From: an uncultured Eubacteriales bacterium
Lineage (GTDB): Bacteria > Bacillota > Clostridia > Christensenellales > Aristaeellaceae
Direction of reading: 5' to 3'
Assembly: GCA_900540045.1 (NCBI GenBank)
Contig: UQEF01000085.1
Span: 1 to 12,582 of the forward strand
DNA: 12,582 nt
In this document: in pieces, positions 6,532 through 12,582 of the stretch
How the letters are laid out: each line of letters opens with the position of its first letter
Position numbering within the stretch: the first letter of the stretch is position 1
Position numbers and translations under genes: made by a program
The notes under the pieces: generated by a model
Seen by the model: only the letters and a program-made list of their open reading frames with translations
Databases searched by the model: none
What the model was told of the DNA's origin: nothing

Positions 6532-6993
6532 ATGCAGGTGGCCACCGCGCAGGAGGCCCTTTTCATGGCATGTGAAATGGAATCCTCCGCCATACAGCTG
6601 TATACCCGCGCCCTCTCCCTGATGGAGCAGCTGGGCCGTCAGGATGAACCGCTCTATGACCATCTGACGCTGATGCTCGCCGATGAGCAGGAGCATCTGG
6701 CACAGTTCCGCGCGCTGGGCGGCGGGGACGCCCTTGCGCAGGAGCGGCGCGTCGCGCTGTCCGCCGCGGCGGACAACATTCTCTTTGAAGGCGGGCTGAT
6801 GGGCGCGGCGCGGGCCGGCCTGCTGCGCGATGTGGAGAGCATGCTCCGCTTTGCGATGCTGGCTGAGGAAACATCCGCCAGCAAATACCGCGAGTTTGCC
6901 TCCCTTGCCGCCTCGCCCGGCGCGCGGGAGGCGCTGGAGCGCATCGCCTCCGAGGAGGAACGCCATCTGAGCGAGCTTCGGCTCCAGGGCTGA
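6532..6993 (+). CDS. ferritin-like (rubrerythrin-type) diiron protein
   Basis: This 153-aa protein has a four-helix ferritin-like fold. The diiron ligands are visible in family order: Glu17 in CEMESSAIQLY, the ExxH pair Glu52/His55 in DEQEHL, Glu113 in AEETSASKY, and the second ExxH pair Glu142/His145 in EEERHL. There is no rubredoxin-type CxxC module, so it is shorter than classical rubrerythrin (about 190 aa) and would need an external electron donor; the DUF1858 CxxC protein just upstream is an obvious but unproven candidate. Probable roles are peroxide reduction or iron handling in the cytosol of an anaerobe. The ATG at 6532 is favoured (GGAAGGAG 11 bases upstream); an in-frame GTG at 6520 lies too close to that site. 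The operon promoter is at 6206. Confidence 0.88.
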   Translation: MQVATAQEALFMACEMESSAIQLYTRALSLMEQLGRQDEPLYDHLTLMLADEQEHLAQFRALGGGDALAQERRVALSAAADNILFEGGLMGAARAGLLRDVESMLRFAMLAEETSASKYREFASLAASPGAREALERIASEEERHLSELRLQG

Positions 6994-6999
6994 TCTTTC

Positions 7000-7062
7000 G
7001 CCGGCGCAGGCCGGCTGCCGCCCCGGATCGGGTCCTGCCCTCCGGATGACATCCGATTCCGG
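7000..7062. other. hairpin-rich segment after the ferritin-like gene
   Basis: Two nested structures follow the stop codon. GCCGGC (7000-7005) and GCCGGC (7010-7015) form a hairpin with a GCAG loop. CCGGATCGG (7023-7031) pairs, with one bulge, to CCGATTCCGG (7053-7062), and CGGAT/ATCCG (7043-7047, 7051-7055) offers a competing inner pairing. No T-run follows, so this is not a standard intrinsic terminator. It may be a 3' mRNA-stabilising structure or a folded RNA. Confidence 0.4.
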
Positions 7063-7106
7063 CGCCGGGCACGACGGATTCGCAAATCCCGCCCGGCAAG
7101 TTTCCT

Positions 7107-7157
7107 TACGCCGTTTCCTGCCCGCGGGCCCCATGGGCGCGAGTGGGAAACGGCGTA
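7107..7157. repeat. perfect 12-bp inverted repeat upstream of the S component
   Basis: TACGCCGTTTCC (7107-7118) and GGAAACGGCGTA (7146-7157) are exact reverse complements separated by 27 bases. The spacer itself contains CCCATGGG and GCCC/GGGC pairings, so the transcript could fold into a long branched stem. There is no T-tract on either strand. It lies just upstream of the candidate promoter at 7171. It could be a transcription-stop or regulatory structure; the function is unknown. Confidence 0.6.
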
Positions 7158-7170
7158 TCTCTGGCGTCGA

Positions 7171-7199
7171 TTGACCCGCCGTTCCGGGTGAAATCTGAT
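7171..7199 (+). promoter_or_regulatory. candidate promoter for the S component gene
   Basis: TTGACC (7171-7176) is five-sixths of the -35 consensus, and TCTGAT (7194-7199) follows after 17 bases as a weak -10. Transcription from here would give a leader of about 40 bases, too short for a classical vitamin riboswitch. The segment also contains the hairpin ACCCG/CGGGT (7174-7178, 7185-7189), so a structural reading is possible. Confidence 0.4.
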
Positions 7200-7244
7200 T
7201 TTCAGGCGGTTTGATGGTTTCTTGCAGAGAAAGGGGCTGATTGC

Positions 7245-7760
7245 ATGCGCAAAAAATCCGGCAATCAAACGCTGACGCTGGCCTTGAGCGGCATGATGGC
7301 CGCATTGGTCTTTGTGGCTACCTATTTTTTTAAGCTGCCCGTTTCCATCACTCAGGGGTACATCCACCTGGGTGACGGTTTTATCCTGCTGGGCGCGTCG
7401 CTGCTGGGATGGGCCAGCGTGCCCGCCGCAGCCATCGGCAGCGCCCTGGCGGATCTGCTGGGTGGCTATACGCTCTATATCCTGCCCACCTTTGTAATCA
7501 AGGGGCTGGTCGCCGCCGTGGCCGTATGCGCCCTGCGCGCAAGGCATCCCTATTGGCTGACCGTGGCGCTGCTGGTGCTGGCTGAACTGGTCATGGTAGC
7601 CGGGTACTTCGTGACCGAATGGCTGCTGCTGGGCTACGGGCTGGCCGCCGCCGCGGGCGCCGTGGTTCCCAATCTGGTGCAGGGCTTCAGCGGCGTAGTG
7701 CTGGGCGCGATGCTCATTCCGCTGCTGCGGCGCGTAACGCCCCCGGCCATGCGCCTGTAA
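7245..7760 (+). CDS. ECF transporter S component, substrate unknown
   Basis: This 171-aa, very hydrophobic protein has about five or six membrane helices, typical of the substrate-binding S subunit of energy-coupling factor transporters, which import vitamins or trace nutrients. The segments QGYIHLGDGFILLGASLLG (37-55) and ADLLGGYTLYILPTFVIKGL (69-88) are characteristic of the COG4720/PF07155-type S components. The AxxxA-type helix that docks on the T subunit probably corresponds to ALSGMMAALVFVA (13-25). The start is supported by AAAGGGG ten bases upstream. No A, A' or T subunit genes lie in the window, so it probably shares a module encoded elsewhere (group II ECF). No thiamine, THF, FMN or cobalamin riboswitch core was recognised upstream, so the substrate cannot be inferred. 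Confidence 0.85.
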   Translation: MRKKSGNQTLTLALSGMMAALVFVATYFFKLPVSITQGYIHLGDGFILLGASLLGWASVPAAAIGSALADLLGGYTLYILPTFVIKGLVAAVAVCALRARHPYWLTVALLVLAELVMVAGYFVTEWLLLGYGLAAAAGAVVPNLVQGFSGVVLGAMLIPLLRRVTPPAMRL

Positions 7761-7777
7761 TCCTTGCGGTGTAGTTT

Positions 7778-7825
7778 TTCCGGACGGTCCGAGAATCTCA
7801 TATCTCTGGCTGCCCGGATTTTTTT
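7778..7825 (+). terminator. intrinsic terminator after the S component
   Basis: An imperfect long stem starts with TCCGG (7779-7783) paired to CCGGA (7814-7818); an inner stem pairs CCGAGA (7789-7794) with TCTCTGG (7803-7809, one bulge). It is followed directly by seven T residues (7819-7825). It starts 18 bases past the S component stop and separates it from the mgl operon. Confidence 0.75.
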
Positions 7826-7960
7826 GCAGAGGTGTTTCAACCGGTCTTTTCCTGTTTATAGAATAAATGTTTCCCCCCACGTGCTTTCCTTACTTGCATT
7901 TGGATATCTACCGGGTTTATGGCATATTCCGTTCTTTTTTTGAAGATTTTCCATACCATC
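7826..7960. other. AT-richer upstream region of the mgl operon, no gene seen
   Basis: This is the central part of the 306-base non-coding gap between the S component and mglB. It is noticeably AT-richer than the flanking genes, with short T-runs, and no open frame has a plausible start site or protein-like composition. No good match to a CcpA cre site (TGWAANCGNTNWCA) was seen. It is most likely the upstream promoter/regulator region of the sugar operon. Confidence 0.5.
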
Positions 7961-7989
7961 TTGCTTTTGTGGTACTCTTCCGATATAAT
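7961..7989 (+). promoter_or_regulatory. promoter for mglBAC
   Basis: A perfect -10 TATAAT (7984-7989) lies 17 bases after a -35 with a consensus TTG start (TTGCTT, 7961-7966). T-rich tracts at 7935-7950 could serve as an UP-like element. The predicted leader to the mglB start is about 70 bases and contains the palindrome at 8014-8029. Confidence 0.72.
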
Positions 7990-8013
7990 AAATACACAGC
8001 ATCGGAGATTTGA

Positions 8014-8029
8014 TCGCGGCGTGCCGCGA
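8014..8029. promoter_or_regulatory. palindrome in the mglB leader, candidate operator or hairpin
   Basis: TCGCGGCGTGCCGCGA has 7-bp arms (8014-8020, 8023-8029) around a two-base centre. It lies about 20 bases past the predicted transcription start and before the ribosome binding site. Its size and CG-rich symmetry resemble operators of LacI/GalR-family sugar repressors, but in RNA it would also make a short stable hairpin. No regulator gene is in the window. Confidence 0.45.
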
Positions 8030-8066
8030 GAAAATAAATTCAATACAGCAAAGGAGTCTGATTCCC

Positions 8067-9125
8067 ATGAAAAAGGTTCTTGCTCTGGTTCTGGCTCTGA
8101 CCATGGTCCTGGGCATGGGCAGCGTCGCGCTGGCCGAAGGTAATGCGCAGGTCTTCTGGTACACGATGAGCGACACCTACCTCGCCAGCGTGCGCACCGC
8201 GCTCAACGCCAAGCTGGACGAGGCCGGCATCACCTATGTGGACCAGGACGGCAACGCCACCCAGACCACTCAGACCGACCAGATCACCACCGCTATCGCC
8301 ACCGGCACCGACCTGCTGGCCGTGAACATCGTTGAGACCGGTGCGGACGGCATCGCTCAGAACGTGGTAGACCAGGCCAAGGCTGCGGGCATCCCGCTGC
8401 TGTTCTTCAACCGTTCCGTTTCCGAGGACGTGGTCAAGAGCTATGACAAGTGCTGCTTCGTGGGCACCAACTACGAGCAGGCCGGCATCATGCAGGGCGA
8501 CATGATCGGCGACTACCTGCTGGCCAACTACGACGCCTACGACCTCAACGGCGACGGCGTAATCAGCTACGTGATGTTCAAGGGCCAGGAGGACAACCAG
8601 GAAGCCATCGCGCGCACCAAGTATGGCCAGGAGAACGCCGATGCCAAGCTGGTTGCCGCCGGCAAGCCCGCCCTCAAGTTCTACGACGAGAGCAATGCCC
8701 AGAAGTACCTCGTGGACCAGGCCGGCACCTGGAGCCGTCAGGTTGCTCAGGACTACATGACCACCATCCTGGCCCAGTACAACATGGACGCGGGCAACAT
8801 GGTTGAGCTGGTTATCGCCAACAACGACGAGATGGCCCTGGGCGCCATGCAGGCGCTGCAGCAGGCCGGCTATAACAACGGCGAAGGCACCACCACCATC
8901 CCCGTTTTCGGCGTGGATGCCACCGCTGACGCCGTGGCCGCCATCGATGCGGGCACCATGGCCGGCACCATCAAGCAGGATGCCGAAGGCATGGCTGAGG
9001 CCATCGCCACCATCGCCGCCAACATGATCGCCGGAAAAGACATGTACGAGGGCCTCAACGAGAATTTCACCGTTGAGAACGACTGGAAGGTCGTTATCCC
9101 CTATGCTGTGTACACCGGCAACTGA
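8067..9125 (+). CDS. mglB: galactose/methylgalactoside-type sugar-binding protein
   Basis: This 352-aa periplasmic-binding-protein-like protein (type I fold) captures the sugar for the MglA/MglC transporter. It matches MglB closely: SYDKCCFVGTNYEQAGIMQGDMI (125-147), ANNDEMALGAMQAL (251-264) and VFGVDA (280-285). It also has the calcium-binding EF-type loop DLNGDGVIS (159-167). Aligned by eye to E. coli MglB, sugar contacts Asp14, Asn91, Arg158, Trp183, Asn211 and Asp236 are kept (here Asp36, Asn115, Arg183, Trp222, Asn253, Asp284). Phe16, His152, Asp154 and Asn256 become Tyr38, Asn177, Glu179 and Gln304. The signal peptide (1-23, ALA cleavage) lacks a lipobox cysteine, unusual for a monoderm binding protein. 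Start: AAGGAG upstream at 8051-8056. Codons are strongly biased to C/G endings, suggesting high expression. Confidence 0.93.
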   Translation: MKKVLALVLALTMVLGMGSVALAEGNAQVFWYTMSDTYLASVRTALNAKLDEAGITYVDQDGNATQTTQTDQITTAIATGTDLLAVNIVETGADGIAQNVVDQAKAAGIPLLFFNRSVSEDVVKSYDKCCFVGTNYEQAGIMQGDMIGDYLLANYDAYDLNGDGVISYVMFKGQEDNQEAIARTKYGQENADAKLVAAGKPALKFYDESNAQKYLVDQAGTWSRQVAQDYMTTILAQYNMDAGNMVELVIANNDEMALGAMQALQQAGYNNGEGTTTIPVFGVDATADAVAAIDAGTMAGTIKQDAEGMAEAIATIAANMIAGKDMYEGLNENFTVENDWKVVIPYAVYTGN

Positions 9126-9149
9126 GAACACCATAGGCCGAACCATTGA

Positions 9150-9171
9150 CGGAGGGGCGAAAGCCCCTCCG
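9150..9171 (+). other. GAAA-tetraloop hairpin between mglB and mglA
   Basis: CGGAGGGGC (9150-9158) and GCCCCTCCG (9163-9171) form a perfect 9-bp stem closed by a GAAA tetraloop. No T-tract follows, so it is unlikely to stop transcription fully. It lies 24 bases past the mglB stop in a 143-base gap, where binding-protein operons often carry a hairpin that protects the upstream message from 3' decay or thins downstream transcription. That would give more binding protein than transporter. Confidence 0.65.
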
Positions 9172-9268
9172 CTTCGGTATCACCAATCCCCGCGCGCTTC
9201 GGGGCGGCGCGTGTGCGTGCCGTCAGCGGTGCGCGTGGGGAAACTCAGCAAGGAAGGAGAGGGCGGAG

Positions 9269-10807
9269 ATGGAACAACAGGCCACTCGCACCACTGACGG
9301 CGCTTCTACACGCGAGCTTTTGCAGATGGAGCATATCAGCAAGAGCTTTCCTGGCGTTAAGGCGCTGGACGATGTGTCCCTCACGGTCAAGGCGGGCACG
9401 GTGCATGCGCTGATGGGCGAAAACGGCGCCGGAAAATCCACCCTGATGAAGTGCCTCTTCGGAATCTACAATAAAGACGACGGCAAAATCTTTCTGGACG
9501 GCAAGGAGGTCAACTTCCGCTCCTCGCGCGAGGCGCTGGACAACGGCGTCGCGATGGTGCACCAGGAGCTGAACCAGGCCCTGCGCCGCAACGTAATGGA
9601 CAACATCTGGCTGGGCCGCTATCCCAAAATCAAGGGAACCCCGGTCATTTCGGAAAAGCAGATGTACGATGACACCATGAAGGTCTTTGAGGAGCTGGGC
9701 ATCAACGTCAACCCCAAGACCATCATGAGCACGATGCCCGTATCCCAGCGGCAGATGGTGGAAATCGCCAAGGCGGTTTCCTTCAATGCCAAGGTCATCG
9801 TGTTTGACGAACCCACTTCTTCTTTGACCGAGCAGGAGGTGGAGCATCTTTTCCGAATCATCAACATGCTGCGCGACCGCGGCTGCGGTATCATCTACAT
9901 TTCCCACAAGATGGAGGAGATTCTGCGCATCTCCGACGAGGTCACCATCATGCGTGACGGCCAGTGGATCGCCACCCGTCCCGCAAAGGATCTCACCATG
10001 AACGAGATTATCCGCCTCATGGTGGGCCGCGAGCTGACCAACCGCTTCCCCGCAAAGGATTATCAGGTAGGCAGCGACGTGGTGCTCAAGGTGGAGGGCC
10101 TCACGGCCATGTACTCCGGCCTCAAGGACGTGTCTTTCGAGCTCAGGAAAGGCGAGATTTTGGGCGTAGCCGGACTGGATGGCTCCGGGCGCACCGAGCT
10201 TTTGGAAAACATCTTTGGCAGCGCCACGCGCAAAAGCGGCAAGCTGTGGATGAACGGAAAGCCCATTCACAACCACAGCCCCAAGGAATCCATCCGAAAC
10301 GGCTTCGCCATGGTGACCGAGGAACGGCGCGCCACCGGTATTTTCGCAATCATGTCCGTGCGCGACAACACGGTGATCTCCAGCCTGAAAAAATACCTGA
10401 AAAATCACCTGTACCTCAGCAACAAAACCATGCAGGAGCGCACCAACTGGTCCATCAATGCCATGCACATCAAAACGCCGACCCAGCAGACGCAGATTCG
10501 CTCGCTGAGCGGCGGCAATCAGCAGAAGGTAATCTTTGGCCGCTGGATGCTTACCGAGCCCGAAATCTTCCTGCTGGATGAGCCCACGCGCGGCATCGAC
10601 GTGGGCGCCAAGTATGAGATTTACCAGCTCATCATGGATATGGCCCGCGCGGGCAAATCCGTCATCATGGTTTCCTCCGAAATGCCGGAATTGCTGGGCG
10701 TGTGCGACCGCATACTGGTGATGTCCGGCGGGCGGCTTGCCGGCGAGGTACAGGCCGACGCCACCACTCAGGAAGAGATTATGACGCTGGCTGCGAAATA
10801 CGTCTAA
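9269..10807 (+). CDS. mglA: galactose/methylgalactoside import ATP-binding protein
   Basis: This 512-aa protein is a fused double ATPase of the CUT2 sugar-importer type that powers MglC. Domain 1 has Walker [10 protein letters not shown] (50-58), the degenerate signature [12 protein letters not shown] (158-169), Walker [12 protein letters not shown] (176-186) and the switch His in YISHK (210-214). Domain 2 has the degenerate Walker [10 protein letters not shown] (302-310), signature LSGGNQQKV (413-421), Walker [11 protein letters not shown] (433-442) and Ser in place of the switch His (VSSEM, 468-472), the usual asymmetry of this family. [10 protein letters not shown] (111-120) and the SQRQM signature are close to E. 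coli MglA rather than RbsA. Start: GGAAGGAG ends 10 bases upstream. An earlier in-frame ATG at 9146 would read through the hairpin and give a non-homologous extension. mglC follows after 15 bases. Confidence 0.94.
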   Translation: MEQQATRTTDGASTRELLQMEHISKSFPGVKALDDVSLTVKAGTVHALMGENGAGKSTLMKCLFGIYNKDDGKIFLDGKEVNFRSSREALDNGVAMVHQELNQALRRNVMDNIWLGRYPKIKGTPVISEKQMYDDTMKVFEELGINVNPKTIMSTMPVSQRQMVEIAKAVSFNAKVIVFDEPTSSLTEQEVEHLFRIINMLRDRGCGIIYISHKMEEILRISDEVTIMRDGQWIATRPAKDLTMNEIIRLMVGRELTNRFPAKDYQVGSDVVLKVEGLTAMYSGLKDVSFELRKGEILGVAGLDGSGRTELLENIFGSATRKSGKLWMNGKPIHNHSPKESIRNGFAMVTEERRATGIFAIMSVRDNTVISSLKKYLKNHLYLSNKTMQERTNWSINAMHIKTPTQQTQIRSLSGGNQQKVIFGRWMLTEPEIFLLDEPTRGIDVGAKYEIYQLIMDMARAGKSVIMVSSEMPELLGVCDRILVMSGGRLAGEVQADATTQEEIMTLAAKYV

Positions 10808-10822
10808 GGGAGGCCGAATAGC

Positions 10823-11884
10823 ATGTCTGAAATCAAGCCCGACGTAAACAAAAAGGTAAACCAACTGCGCGAAATGGATGCGCGCGACCGCTGGCGCCTC
10901 ATTGGCAACTGGCTGCTGGACCATGCGATGATCATCATCATCCTGCTGATGGTGATTTACATTCAGATTCAGCGTCCCGCCTTCCTGGCCACGGCATCCA
11001 TCGTCAACATCATCCAGCTCACGGCGACGCGTCTGCCCATTGCACTGGGCATCGCGGGCGCCATCATCCTGACCGGTACCGACCTTTCGGCTGGCCGCGT
11101 GGTGGGCCTGGGCGCGTTCGTCTCGGCCATCCTGCTGCAAAAAGCGGACCTGGCTAACCGCTTCCTGGCGGGTATGGGTCCCTGGCCGGTCGTGATCGTG
11201 CTGGTGGTGGTTATGGCGGTCGGCGGCATCGTGGGCCTGGTCAACGGCTTCTGCGTGGCCAAGTTCAAGCTGCATCCCTTCATTGTTACGCTGTCCACGC
11301 AGCTGATCACCTATGGCCTCTACCTGACGCTGAGCAACGCGGCGCAGATCTCCAATCTGGATGCGAGCTATACCTCTGACCTGGTTATCAAACCCATGTT
11401 CCGCTTGGGCAACACCCCGGTGATGAGCTATGTGGCCTTTGCCATCATCGTAACGGCCATCATGTGGTTCATCTGGAACAAGACCACCTTCGGCAAGAAC
11501 ATGTTCGCCGTCGGCTCCAATGAGGAAGCGGCCCGCGTGTCCGGCGTCAACGTAACGATGGTCATCATCGGCGTGTTCGCGCTGGCGGGCGTCACCTACG
11601 GCTACACCGGCTTCATCGAAGCGGCCCGCATGGGCGCCTCCACCGGCACCATCGGCCTGAACTACGAGCTGGACGCCATCGCGGCCTGCGTTATCGGCGG
11701 CGTATCGTTCGTAGGCGGCATCGGTAAAATCAGCGGCGTGGTGCTTGGCGTGGTGCTGATGCAGCTCATCATGAGCGGCATGACCTTCCTCGGCATCAGC
11801 GGCAACACCACCTACATCATCAAGGGTCTGGTTATCCTGATTGCGTGCGCCATTGATATGCGCAAGTACCTGACCAAGAAGTAA
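10823..11884 (+). CDS. mglC: galactose/methylgalactoside permease
   Basis: This 353-aa polytopic membrane protein of the CUT2 permease family (BPD_transp_2) forms the channel with MglA. About eight to ten hydrophobic helices begin near residue 34. Family segments are ALGIAGAIILTGTDLSAGRVVG (74-95), the coupling-loop region GSNEEAARVSGVNV (231-244) and the C-terminal ELDAIAACVIGG and GGIG stretches (282-301). The extended N-terminus before the first helix (about 30 residues, charged) is longer than in RbsC and typical of MglC-like members. Start: GGGAGG nine bases upstream, 15 bases after mglA. It ends just before the terminator at 11905. Operon order mglB-mglA-mglC matches the classical system. 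Confidence 0.94.
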   Translation: MSEIKPDVNKKVNQLREMDARDRWRLIGNWLLDHAMIIIILLMVIYIQIQRPAFLATASIVNIIQLTATRLPIALGIAGAIILTGTDLSAGRVVGLGAFVSAILLQKADLANRFLAGMGPWPVVIVLVVVMAVGGIVGLVNGFCVAKFKLHPFIVTLSTQLITYGLYLTLSNAAQISNLDASYTSDLVIKPMFRLGNTPVMSYVAFAIIVTAIMWFIWNKTTFGKNMFAVGSNEEAARVSGVNVTMVIIGVFALAGVTYGYTGFIEAARMGASTGTIGLNYELDAIAACVIGGVSFVGGIGKISGVVLGVVLMQLIMSGMTFLGISGNTTYIIKGLVILIACAIDMRKYLTKK

Positions 11885-11904
11885 ATCTTCCCTTTGGGAA
11901 ACCA

Positions 11905-11940
11905 AAACGCCCGGCAGCCGGATCGGACTGCCGGGCGTTT
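11905..11940 (+). terminator. intrinsic terminator of the mgl operon
   Basis: Arms AAACGCCCGGCAG (11905-11917) and CTGCCGGGCGTTT (11928-11940) are perfect reverse complements, with an inner CCG/CGG pairing in the 10-base loop. The tail is only TTTCTGT, so the U-tract is short, but the stem is very stable and lies 20 bases past the mglC stop. The core GCCCGGCAG is shared with the terminator at 2772-2805. Confidence 0.82.
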
Positions 11941-11976
11941 CTGTATGGAAAAAGAATGAAAAAAATCTTTTGCTCC

Positions 11977-12008
11977 GTGAACCGATTGCCTCCCGGCTTT
12001 GTCATAAT
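11977..12008 (+). promoter_or_regulatory. candidate promoter for the right-edge gene
   Basis: CATAAT (12003-12008) with an upstream TGT resembles an extended -10, but no good -35 hexamer sits 17 bases upstream. Alternatively, TGAACC (11978-11983) followed after 17 bases by GTCATAA looks like the GAAC-N16/17-GTC layout of ECF-sigma promoters. Both readings are weak. Confidence 0.38.
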
Positions 12009-12062
12009 AGACAGAGAGAGCAATGATGCTGTCCGGCCCGATTGCCGAGGAGGTTTTGTTAT

Positions 12063-12582
12063 ATGAAAAAGCGCCTATGCATCCTTGTCGCGGCCCTGCT
12101 GATGCTGCTGCCGACGGCCTTGAGCGCAGGTTCGCTGGCCGCAGCCGACTACGTCTCGATCAAAGAGCTGCGGGAAACGTTGCCACAGCGCTGGACGGGG
12201 CAATACGTTGTCGAAAACGGGGCTTACAAGCAACTGGAAAAAGGCGATACGATATCTGTAGACGTGCCCATCGTAGTGCCGGAGGTGGACGCGGTGCCTG
12301 TGGTGCGCATCACGTGGGAGCCGCCAATAGAGGGGCTGGATGAATCATTTTACATAAGCAAAAATGAGTGGTACTCAAAGACGATAGGCCGGAACTTTCC
12401 AATGGACGAAATGGGATTCCCGGTGATGGAAGAGAAGACTACGTTTGATCCCGAACTTCCATGGGAGGACGCCCCAGCCATTGCCATTGAGGAATTCAGG
12501 AAATACTTTCTCATGATGCGAGATAAGGAGTTGACCTGTTACTTTCATTATTCTTATGGAGAGTCAGAAGATAACGGTTTTC
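12063..12582 (+). CDS. unrecognised exported protein, incomplete at the right edge
   Basis: An open frame runs from the ATG at 12063 to the window end (173 codons, no stop). AGGAGG lies nine bases upstream. The first 25 or so residues (MKKRLCILVAALLMLLPTAL..AGSLAAA) form a clear Sec signal peptide without a lipobox. The rest, starting DYVSIKELRE, is hydrophilic and acidic with a VDVPIVVPEVDAVPVV beta-rich segment (about 75-90) and aromatic residues later on; no known domain was recognised. Codon use and composition shift to AT-rich in the last 200 bases or so, unlike the preceding operon. It is separated from mglC by a terminator and so is probably its own unit. Function unknown. Confidence 0.72.
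   Translation, partial: MKKRLCILVAALLMLLPTALSAGSLAAADYVSIKELRETLPQRWTGQYVVENGAYKQLEKGDTISVDVPIVVPEVDAVPVVRITWEPPIEGLDESFYISKNEWYSKTIGRNFPMDEMGFPVMEEKTTFDPELPWEDAPAIAIEEFRKYFLMMRDKELTCYFHYSYGESEDNGF

Noticed and set aside
6994..7060. Possible FMN riboswitch (ATCTTTCG near 6993 and CCGGATGA near 7042 look like its ends; GGGTGAAAT near 7187 like its core)
   Set aside because: The conserved inner blocks (GGTGAAATTCC and CCGACGGT) are absent and the spacing and order are wrong.
7107..7230. Possible THF or TPP riboswitch before the S component
   Set aside because: Neither the GAGTAG/GTTAAG pieces of the THF aptamer nor the CTGAGA/ACCTGATCTGG pieces of the TPP aptamer are present.
7156..7810. Ten-base direct repeat TATCTCTGGC at 7156-7165 and 7801-7810 flanking the S component
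   Set aside because: Too short, no matching flanks, and the second copy is part of the terminator stem; not convincing as a target-site duplication or attachment site.
7940..7955. Possible CcpA cre site (TGAAGATTTTCCA)
   Set aside because: Lacks the central CG and several conserved positions of the cre consensus.
9245..11905. Minus-strand open frame of 886 codons opposite mglA/mglC
   Set aside because: Antisense to strongly conserved mgl genes; composition (Asp/His/Gly/Val-rich) is typical of a high-GC shadow frame.

Overview
The window reads as chromosomal DNA from a high-GC, anaerobic, Clostridia-like bacterium (Bacillota). This is inferred from strong AGGAGG ribosome binding sites, a DapL-type lysine/diaminopimelate branch, a DUF1858 CxxC protein next to a rubrerythrin-like protein, an ECF-type vitamin transporter S component, an acyl-ACP thioesterase and a galactose-type ABC operon. 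The solute-binding protein has a Sec signal without a lipobox cysteine. No mobile element, CRISPR array, rRNA or tRNA was seen.

Layout. Genes left of about 6100 are on the minus strand and genes right of 6290 on the plus strand; they diverge from a 189-bp region with a promoter facing each way. Minus strand, in transcription order from the right: an acyl-ACP thioesterase (6100-5369); an ECF sigma factor (5297-4773), a DUF4349 membrane protein that looks like its anti-sigma partner (4717-3569) and a secreted SIMPL-domain protein (3565-2819), closed by a strong terminator at 2772-2805; then, from its own promoter, dapF (2707-1814), which overlaps dapL by 26 bases. dapL is broken: at about 729-737 the sequence switches abruptly from DapL, about 40 residues short of its usual end, into the middle of a family-2 glycosyltransferase in another frame. 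That glycosyltransferase runs off the left edge and has a second apparent frameshift near 30-44. The junction is either a real rearrangement or an assembly chimera.

Plus strand: a 66-aa DUF1858 redox-disulfide protein and a 153-aa ferritin-like diiron protein (6290-6993); about 250 bases rich in inverted repeats; an ECF transporter S component (7245-7760) with a terminator; then a complete mglBAC operon (8067-11884) with a good promoter, a palindrome in the leader, a GAAA-tetraloop hairpin between mglB and mglA, and a terminator whose stem shares its core with the one at 2772. The right edge cuts an unrecognised exported protein that starts at 12063.

Together: mglBAC should import galactose or a related sugar; dapF/dapL supply meso-diaminopimelate for peptidoglycan and lysine; the sigma/DUF4349/SIMPL group is probably an envelope-signalling unit; the DUF1858/ferritin-like pair is probably redox or peroxide defence. 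Nothing here is plainly a new defence or mobile system. The points most worth checking are the dapL junction, the sigma/DUF4349/SIMPL operon, the altered sugar pocket of MglB and the structured DNA upstream of the S component.
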